DNA from: Candidatus Ornithospirochaeta stercoripullorum
Lineage (GTDB): Bacteria; Spirochaetota; Spirochaetia; Sphaerochaetales; Sphaerochaetaceae
Assembly (NCBI GenBank): GCA_017694595.1
Contig: JADIMT010000003.1
Span: 1-38,897, forward strand
DNA: 38,897 nucleotides
Direction: 5' to 3'
Shown one piece after another: positions 33,173 through 38,897 of the stretch (positions within the stretch are counted from its first letter, which is position 1; every line of letters starts with the position of its first letter). The notes under the pieces are model-generated. The model saw only the letters and a program-made list of their open reading frames with translations, did not search any database and was not told the origin of the DNA. A program made the translations under genes and the position numbers.

Positions 33173-34657
33173 ATGGCTGATATCTGGTTTACTAGTGATA
33201 CGCACTCATATCTCTATCCAACTGATTATATTTCCAAAAAAAAGCAGGATATGGGATACATTGCTCTCTCTTCATCTTTCACAGCTGGGGCTATCATCGT
33301 AGATGGTGGTGATATGCTTCAAGGTTCTCCGCTTGTGCGCTATGAAATGAAGAATGCAATCAGGCCTTTCCTGGCAGCAGAAGTATTTAACAGGGTTGGA
33401 CTCGGTATCTATGTACCGGGCAACCATGATTTCAACTTCGGCTATGACGTGCTTTCCTCCTTTCTCTCTTCGCTTAAGGCTGAGAAGCTTGCTGCTAATG
33501 TCGTGGACGATAGGGGGGAACTTGGTCTGAAGCGATATGCTCTGATAGAAGCAGCAGATGGAATCAGAATACTTTTCGTTGGTGTTGTCACTGACTATGT
33601 GAATATCTGGGAGAGCAGGAAGAATCTTGAAGGTCTACGCATCACAGATTCTGTGAAGGCTGCTGAGGAAGCGCTTAAGGAAGGCTCATCCTTTTCTCCT
33701 GATTACACAGTCTGTGTTTATCATGGAGGGTTCGGCGATGAGGAAGGAGAAATAAGGGAGAACAGAGGCGCTGAGCTAGCTGCCCTTGGCTTTGATATCC
33801 TCCTCACAGGACACCAGCATGCAATCATTGAACCAAAGCATATTGGCAGGACTTTGACATTGCAAGCAGGGGCCAAAGCTATGTTCAGTGCGCATATAAT
33901 GCTTGGCCATGATGGGAAGATAGATGCCGAGCTCGTAAAGACTGATGCTTCTCTTCCTCTGCGAAGTGAATTTTGCGATCTGTCTGGAAAAGAAGAGGAA
34001 GCTGTCATGGCATCTCTGGCAGTTCCTATCGGAAACGTCAATGGCTCTTTGATAGATGCTTCCAAGCTGGAGAGCGCTATCCATGGTTCATCTCTTGCAG
34101 ATTTCCTCAATGATATGCAACTGGAGTTCACCGGTGCTGATATCTCGGCTGTATCGCTTTTCAATGAACCGTATTCATTGGGACCTGTTGTCACGCTTGG
34201 CGATATTCTAGCAGCATATCCATTTTCGAATACTCTCTTGAAGATACGACTGACAGGACGTATGCTTCGGCAGGCTATGGAGAGGAGCGCAGGGTATTTT
34301 GAGATAGAAGACGGGAAAGTCAGGATCAGCGATAGATTCATCATCCCAAAAGAGGAACATTATAACTATGATTTCTATCGTGGCATCTCCTATTCTTTTG
34401 ATATCAGCAGAAAGCTGGGTGAGCGGGTTGTCAGATTAGTATGGAACAATATCAATCTGCTCGAGAATCCAGATACGCAGTTGACAATGGCTCTCAATAG
34501 CTATAGGGCGACCGGCACGGGCGGCTATGGCATATATCGCTCTGCTGAAGTGATTGAACGCTATAGCCAGGATGTGCAGGATTTGCTGATTGATCGTTTT
34601 TCAGATGGTCCTGCTGTCGATGTGCCTGTGCGTACAGATTTCCTCTTGATCCGGTAA
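33173..34657 (+). CDS. 5'-nucleotidase/2',3'-cyclic phosphodiesterase family protein (UshA-like, cytoplasmic)
   Basis: The 494-residue protein has an N-terminal metallophosphatase domain ('TSDTHSYLYP', 'VDGGDMLQGSP', 'PGNHDFNFG', 'YHGGFGDE', 'LTGHQHAI') and a C-terminal 5'-nucleotidase domain ('YPFSNTLLKIRLTGRMLRQAMERSAGYF', 'NSYRATGTGGY'). UshA relatives remove phosphate from nucleotides. Unlike UshA, there is no signal peptide, so it acts in the cytoplasm. ATG 33173 begins two bases after the phnE2 stop, so it is the last gene of the operon and probably processes the transported compound. It ends directly against the reverse gene at 34658. Confidence 0.88.
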   Translation: MADIWFTSDTHSYLYPTDYISKKKQDMGYIALSSSFTAGAIIVDGGDMLQGSPLVRYEMKNAIRPFLAAEVFNRVGLGIYVPGNHDFNFGYDVLSSFLSSLKAEKLAANVVDDRGELGLKRYALIEAADGIRILFVGVVTDYVNIWESRKNLEGLRITDSVKAAEEALKEGSSFSPDYTVCVYHGGFGDEEGEIRENRGAELAALGFDILLTGHQHAIIEPKHIGRTLTLQAGAKAMFSAHIMLGHDGKIDAELVKTDASLPLRSEFCDLSGKEEEAVMASLAVPIGNVNGSLIDASKLESAIHGSSLADFLNDMQLEFTGADISAVSLFNEPYSLGPVVTLGDILAAYPFSNTLLKIRLTGRMLRQAMERSAGYFEIEDGKVRISDRFIIPKEEHYNYDFYRGISYSFDISRKLGERVVRLVWNNINLLENPDTQLTMALNSYRATGTGGYGIYRSAEVIERYSQDVQDLLIDRFSDGPAVDVPVRTDFLLIR

Positions 34658-36334
34658 TCAGACCTTCCGCGCGAGGCTAAGAAACTCAGCTACTGTGAGA
34701 ATTGTGTCGTTTGATCCGAGCTTTCTTGCAAGAGAAGAGACATGCGGCTCTTCAAGTCCGGCTCTCTTCAATGTCTCGCTGTGGCTGAAGACCTCTTCAG
34801 GTGCTCCGTCATCAATGACTGTACCGTGTGCCATCGCTATTACACGGTCAAAAGATGAAGCAACCAGATCCATATCGTGGAGGATTGAGATGACAAGCTT
34901 TCCTTCTTTAGCGAGTTCAGCAATCACATCCCTCATCATCTGTTTGCCATCATCATCCTGTGCAATCGTAGGTTCATCGAAGATTATGACGCTTGGTGAC
35001 ATCGCAATGACTGAGGCGAGTGCGACCATCTTCCTCTCATGCAAATCCAGGTCGTATGGATTGCGTTCAAGAGTGGTCTCAAGCCTGACCATCTCCAGCG
35101 CTTTCATTGCTTGCTCTTTGGCCTTCGCTTCTCCCATTCCTATATTAAGAGGACCAAACATGACTTCATCGAGCACCTTTGGTTTGAAAATCTGGTCATC
35201 AGGATTTTGGAAGACATAGCCGATATCAGGGGCGATGGAAGCTGCTGTCCGATTCTTTGTATCAATATCTTTGAAAAAGATTCTTCCTTCACTTGGCTTC
35301 AGAAGACCTTTCAATAGTTTTGCCAGCGTAGTCTTCCCCGCGCCGTTCTGGCCAATAATTGCAGTAGGACGTGAGTCGAAAGAGAGCGATATGGAAGAGA
35401 GCACGTCTTTTCCTTCATTGTAATGAAAGGAGAGGTTCTCAGCTCGCATTATAGCATCTGTTGCTTCCTCTCTCGTATGTCTTGCCTCTGTGAAGATGAT
35501 ATGCTCGCTCATGAGGGGGATTGCATCTTGCTCTAATACCGGAAGCGTTTCATTGCTTTTCCTGAAAGAAAGTGCATCTGCAATCTGCACGACAGCTGGT
35601 GGTAGTACTCCATAACGAGTCGTGTCATAGTTTGCAAAGAGCTCCTCTGGTGTGCCATAGCCAATAGTTTTGCCATTTTCCAGCAAGAGAATATGATCAG
35701 AATACTTAGCGATTTTATCGATTTTCTGTTCAATCATGATGACAGTGATTCCGCGTTCGCGCAGCTTATCGACAGCTTGGAACACTTCCTCAGAGCCTTG
35801 TGGATCTAGCTGGCTTGTGGGTTCATCGAGGATTATGACATCAGGTTCCATGACGAGGACGGAAGAGAGCGCGACTCGTTGCATCTGTCCTCCCGAGAGG
35901 TCGAATGGATTGCGGTCTTTGTACTCTGTCATTCCCATCAGTGAGAGCACTTGATCCGCGCGTCGTATCATCTCGTCACGGTCTATTGCGAAGTTCTGCA
36001 TCCCGAAGCAGATTTCATCATAGACATTGTCTGCAGCTCCTGAGAGCTGATTGAAAGGATTCTGGAAGACAAGTCCTACTTTACTTGAGAGTGTGCTTAC
36101 AGGCGTCCTGGAGGCATCGAGTGAATCGACAAGGACACGACCTCCGTATGCACCTTTATAGAACTGCGGGACAAGGCCTGCAATTGCAGAAGCGAGCGTG
36201 GATTTGCCAGCCCCATTGCGTCCAATGATGCCAAGAAAGCTCCCTTTCTCTATTTGCAGTGAGATTCCATCGAGAGCGAAATGTTCTGAACTTGGGTATC
36301 TGTAGCGCAGATTCTCTATTTCTATGAAAGCCAT
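34658..36334 (-). CDS. ECF transporter ATPase, two fused domains
   Basis: The 558-residue protein fuses two EcfA-type ABC domains. Domain one has Walker A 'GRNGAGKST' (about 38-46), signature 'DLSGGQMQRVALSS' and 'VIILDEPTSQLDP'. Domain two has Walker A 'GQNGAGKTT' (about 328), Q-loop 'FQNPDDQIF' and 'VIIFDEPTIAQDD', but its signature is 'DLDLHERKMVALAS', far from LSGGQ. One of the two ATP sites may therefore be weak, a known asymmetry in ABC proteins. It overlaps the T-component gene by 13 bases. It powers the importer with the T and S components. Confidence 0.9.
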   Translation of the reverse strand: MAFIEIENLRYRYPSSEHFALDGISLQIEKGSFLGIIGRNGAGKSTLASAIAGLVPQFYKGAYGGRVLVDSLDASRTPVSTLSSKVGLVFQNPFNQLSGAADNVYDEICFGMQNFAIDRDEMIRRADQVLSLMGMTEYKDRNPFDLSGGQMQRVALSSVLVMEPDVIILDEPTSQLDPQGSEEVFQAVDKLRERGITVIMIEQKIDKIAKYSDHILLLENGKTIGYGTPEELFANYDTTRYGVLPPAVVQIADALSFRKSNETLPVLEQDAIPLMSEHIIFTEARHTREEATDAIMRAENLSFHYNEGKDVLSSISLSFDSRPTAIIGQNGAGKTTLAKLLKGLLKPSEGRIFFKDIDTKNRTAASIAPDIGYVFQNPDDQIFKPKVLDEVMFGPLNIGMGEAKAKEQAMKALEMVRLETTLERNPYDLDLHERKMVALASVIAMSPSVIIFDEPTIAQDDDGKQMMRDVIAELAKEGKLVISILHDMDLVASSFDRVIAMAHGTVIDDGAPEEVFSHSETLKRAGLEEPHVSSLARKLGSNDTILTVAEFLSLARKV

Positions 36335-37098
36335 ATGAAGATTCTCCAGAGAGCAGAGAGGATGATAGCTGCAAAAAGCATGATTGTGATTGCTTTATCC
36401 CCTCTGTGCTTCTTCCAGCTATGGACAAAGCTTCTCTTGCTTCTGCTGCCAAAGCCTCTCACTTCCAGTGCGATAGCTCTCTCGCGTGTGTTGATCAGTG
36501 AGCTTGAGACTACTGGCGTGATTAAAGGTATGAATGCTTTGATGCGTACGGACAGCTTGCCTTCAGTCTCCATTCCTCTGCTTTTCTGTGCATCCATGAT
36601 AGTATTCACAGTGCCCATCATCTGTGGAATTATGTTGAAGACAGATGTGATCACATAACACAAGCGTGGGGGGAGTCCGTGTTTCTCTAGTTCTTCCGTG
36701 AGATCGGAAGGCCGTGTTGTAAGCACGAAAGCTGCGAAAGAGAGCAGCATATTGATAATCACTGCGTCAGTTCTCAAAGCTTTCATCAGGCCTTCTTTGT
36801 AAAAGATGATTGGTCCGATTGAGAAGAGCTTTGAGACATTATTCTCATCAAATAAACCTTTGATGATGAAAATCGTTACAATGATAGTCAGCGAGAAGAT
36901 GATCAAAGGCCTTGAACGCTTCAGAATCTTCCCGCTGATCAGTATTGCGATATCCAGGATAATCAAAGCAGCATATGCCCAGAGTGAATGGATAAACAGA
37001 GGGACGAGGATTGCGAATGTGATGTACATCAGCTTTGTGAAGGGATGGACACTGCATAGCCACGTGCCGTTATCCCTGTAAAGACTGATGCTTTTCAC
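36322..37098 (-). CDS. ECF transporter T component (EcfT)
   Basis: The 258-residue membrane protein has several hydrophobic helices and the two coupling motifs of EcfT: 'DAQKSRGMET' and 'LEVRGFGSRSK', both Ala/Glu-x-Arg-Gly boxes that dock on the ATPase. It overlaps the genes on both sides (four bases with the S component), so the three are translated together. Confidence 0.88.
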   Translation of the reverse strand: MKSISLYRDNGTWLCSVHPFTKLMYITFAILVPLFIHSLWAYAALIILDIAILISGKILKRSRPLIIFSLTIIVTIFIIKGLFDENNVSKLFSIGPIIFYKEGLMKALRTDAVIINMLLSFAAFVLTTRPSDLTEELEKHGLPPRLCYVITSVFNIIPQMMGTVNTIMDAQKSRGMETEGKLSVRIKAFIPLITPVVSSSLINTRERAIALEVRGFGSRSKRSFVHSWKKHRGDKAITIMLFAAIILSALWRIFIWLS

Positions 37099-37706
37099 TG
37101 ATCAAGCCTCTCTATCTCATCGGATCCTGCATAGAGCGAGGTGAGCTTCTCCGGCAATGATTTCACGATGATGAAGACAAGAATCAATGTGACTATCTTG
37201 TCAGGAACGTCAACAATCACTTCATCAAAGAACGATGAGAGCCAGAGTGGTATTGAAGCCGCTTGTGCAGCTGCGAAGACTGCATCTCCCCAGATGTTGC
37301 CAGTCTGTCCTCCCCAGAAGATGATATTGAGAGGAGTGGATACAACGATGGCTGCAAGCGCAGCAACAAGCGATGTGATCAGAGCTTTCGGGAATGTCTG
37401 CATAAAGCCGCTTCTGGCCATGACACCAACGAAAAAGCCGATGAAAAGGCTGGAGAGCGCATAAATTATGGAGATGGAATCGCCCATTACGAGGCCATAG
37501 ATTATATTATTCAGCGCGCCGCTTATACCACCGATGACTGGACCACCAAGGCATGCTGCGATGCATGTTCCGATGCTATCAAGCCATAGTGGAAGCTTGA
37601 GGGCCTGTGCGAAAAACTTGCCTATGAAGTTGATTCCTATACAGGCAGGAATCAATACAATTGTCGCTGTGTCGAATTTAGTTCTGAAGATATTGTTCTT
37701 CATCAT
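37095..37706 (-). CDS. ECF transporter S (substrate-binding) component
   Basis: The 203-residue membrane protein has about six helices, with 'LKLPLWLDSIGTCIAACLGGPVIGGISGALNNIIYGL', the hallmark of COG4720-type S components. The substrate is not fixed by sequence. Since the gene overlaps uridine phosphorylase by 29 bases, a nucleoside or pyrimidine-type substrate is a fair inference. Adjacent ATGs at 37706 and 37703 follow GGAGG. Confidence 0.8.
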   Translation of the reverse strand: MMKNNIFRTKFDTATIVLIPACIGINFIGKFFAQALKLPLWLDSIGTCIAACLGGPVIGGISGALNNIIYGLVMGDSISIIYALSSLFIGFFVGVMARSGFMQTFPKALITSLVAALAAIVVSTPLNIIFWGGQTGNIWGDAVFAAAQAASIPLWLSSFFDEVIVDVPDKIVTLILVFIIVKSLPEKLTSLYAGSDEIERLDQ

Positions 37707-38445
37707 TCATTCCTCCGTCAATTTCATGCAGCGTTTCAAGCGCAAGCATGATTTCATCTTTCTCTCCATCCATAGCGTCACGGGAAGCGGCTGCATACCG
37801 GCCAACAGAAGAGGGGACATCGCTCTTGAATGCTGATACTGTATTCAGCACGGAAGCTGCATGTATGCCCCTCAGTGAAGCAACTGTCAGCAAAGTTGCT
37901 GTCTCCATATCTGAAGCCAGCGCTGGCGTAGCTGACCACTTCGCATATAGTTCAGGATTTCTATCGCTATACATCGTATCATGACTACGGCAGATTCCGG
38001 TGAAAAATCTTAGTTTGAGCTCTCTCGCTTTACGCCGCAGTGTTTCTACAAGGTCGATATCTGCAATGGCAGGGTATTCGGAATCGATATAGCCTTTGCT
38101 TGTACCATCATTCCTGATAGCTCCAGTGACAATTACCAAGTCGCCGATTGCAATATCGCTTTTGAGCGCCCCAGAACTTCCGATGCGGATAATCCACTCA
38201 ACGCCAAGCTTGCCCAGCTCCTCCACTGCTATTGCTGTAGAAGGGCCTCCCATGCCTGTTGAGATGCTGAGGATTCTAGTTCCCTTGTAAGAACCAGCTA
38301 TGCTCCTGTACTCCCTGTTCATGCCATAATCATCTGTATCTGTGAAATAATCTGCTATCCGCTCGGCACGTTTGGGATCCCCTGGCAGGATGGCGAAGCG
38401 TGTCGCAATACTTTCATCCAGTTGTATATGAGGCATTCGTTCCAT
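37678..38445 (-). CDS. Uridine phosphorylase (PNP/UDP family I)
   Basis: The 255-residue enzyme splits uridine or similar nucleosides with phosphate. It has 'ILPGDPKRAERIADYF', 'ILSISTGMGGPSTAIAVEELGKLGVEWIIRIGSSGAL' (the PNP/UDP signature), and 'SDMETATLLTVASLRGI' with the nucleoside-binding Met-Glu. ATG 38445 is chosen because AAGGTGA precedes it and it gives the family length; the track's 357-residue ORF includes about 100 spurious residues. Preference for uridine over purines is judged from the signature and is less certain. Confidence 0.88.
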   Translation of the reverse strand: MERMPHIQLDESIATRFAILPGDPKRAERIADYFTDTDDYGMNREYRSIAGSYKGTRILSISTGMGGPSTAIAVEELGKLGVEWIIRIGSSGALKSDIAIGDLVIVTGAIRNDGTSKGYIDSEYPAIADIDLVETLRRKARELKLRFFTGICRSHDTMYSDRNPELYAKWSATPALASDMETATLLTVASLRGIHAASVLNTVSAFKSDVPSSVGRYAAASRDAMDGEKDEIMLALETLHEIDGGMNDEEQYLQN

Positions 38446-38456
38446 ATTTTTCACCT

Positions 38457-38487
38457 TTGCCATTTTAGCACTCATTCGCTTTATAAT
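38457..38487 (+). promoter_or_regulatory. Candidate promoter of the isochorismatase-family gene
   Basis: A perfect TATAAT (38482-38487) lies six bases before ATG 38494, with TTGCCA (38457-38462) 19 bases further up. No Shine-Dalgarno is present, so the mRNA is probably leaderless. Confidence 0.5.
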
Positions 38488-38493
38488 TAAATC

Positions 38494-38897
38494 ATGAATG
38501 ATTTGATTCTCGTAATTGATATGCAAAATGCCTATCGCGAGGGGATGCCGTGGGCATGTCATGCCTTTGGCGACACGATAAGCAATATAAAGAAATTGCT
38601 GGATAGTGGCAGAGATGCTGCTTTTACGCTTTTCATCCCGCCTGCAAAGCCTTTTGGTGCATGGAATGAATATATGAGAGTAAACAAAAGCATCAATGAA
38701 AACGAGTGGGCTGGAAAGCTTATCGATGAGCTTGTTCCTTATACCGAGCATTATCCTGTCTTTGAGAAATCAACATACTCATCGCTTTCAAATCCTGTCT
38801 TTCGTGAGCTTGCGCATAAATATGAGCGCCTTGTAGTCACTGGCGTAGTGGCAGAATGCTGTGTTCTGTCCACTGTCTTGAGCGCTATCGACGAAGG
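38494..38897 (+). CDS. Isochorismatase-family cysteine hydrolase, partial
   Basis: The first 134 residues are present; the gene runs off the window. It starts 'MNDLILVIDMQNAYREG', with the catalytic Asp of the family, and has 'VFEKSTYSS' with the catalytic Lys and 'LVVTGVVAECCVLSTV' with the catalytic Cys preceded by a cis-peptide region. This family includes nicotinamidases and other amidases. The exact substrate cannot be told. It is divergent from the uridine phosphorylase gene, with 48 bases between the two start codons. Confidence 0.87.
   Translation, partial: MNDLILVIDMQNAYREGMPWACHAFGDTISNIKKLLDSGRDAAFTLFIPPAKPFGAWNEYMRVNKSINENEWAGKLIDELVPYTEHYPVFEKSTYSSLSNPVFRELAHKYERLVVTGVVAECCVLSTVLSAIDE

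Noticed and set aside
38446-38751. N-terminal extension of uridine phosphorylase
   Set aside because: It covers the divergent isochorismatase-family gene and makes the enzyme about 100 residues too long.

Overview
The window looks like chromosomal DNA of a gut-type spirochaete, probably of the Sphaerochaetaceae. I infer this from moderate GC, substrate-binding proteins whose signal peptides end in '(V/L)FA(S/Q)G' without a lipobox cysteine, a BMP/PnrA-type nucleoside transporter, and the mix of sugar-acid and nucleoside salvage genes. This is inference from gene content; no 16S or marker gene is present.

Layout. 1-345 is a decayed IS110-type transposase. 593-3552 holds a guanine/hypoxanthine permease, a rhamnogalacturonan acetylesterase and an unusual hexapeptide-repeat protein fused to a DpnI-type winged helix. 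3559-5125 is an AT-rich accessory patch with two unrecognised genes, a possible DNA-methyltransferase tail and a small reverse-strand ORF. 5119-6221 is a beta-helix lipoprotein behind a promoter whose spacer contains a run of nine G. 6305-11494 (reverse) is the galacturonate operon uxaB-uxaA-uxaC-iclR. 11495-13190 carries two copies of a ~94-bp regulatory block with palindromes, one before a small orphan transcription unit and one before a broken GH28 polygalacturonase (13194-16018). 16845-22502 is a nucleoside ABC transporter (BMP binding protein, ATPase, two permeases) with purine nucleoside phosphorylase. 22535-23178 holds a structured palindromic region, a cupin gene and four exact 23-nt-period repeats in front of a DUF4143 ATPase. 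24463-28597 has a phosphoesterase, an orphan ParB-like protein, a flavodoxin-like protein, a Gfo/Idh/MocA oxidoreductase and a lone ABC ATPase. 28738-34657 is a LacI regulator plus a PhnD/C/E/E transporter and a cytoplasmic 5'-nucleotidase. 34658-38445 (reverse) is uridine phosphorylase with an ECF transporter (S, T, fused A-A). A partial isochorismatase-family hydrolase runs off the right edge.

Two themes run through the window. One is pectin use: deacetylation of rhamnogalacturonan, release of galacturonate (gene now broken), then UxaC, UxaB and UxaA to 2-keto-3-deoxygluconate, under an IclR regulator. The other is nucleoside and base salvage: base permease, nucleoside ABC transporter, two phosphorylases, 5'-nucleotidase and an ECF importer. 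The most interesting signals are the poly-G promoter, the duplicated pectin control region, the hexapeptide/DpnI winged-helix fusion with an internal start site, the four iteron-like repeats, and several genes that look leaderless. All calls come from reading the sequence; no database search was run.
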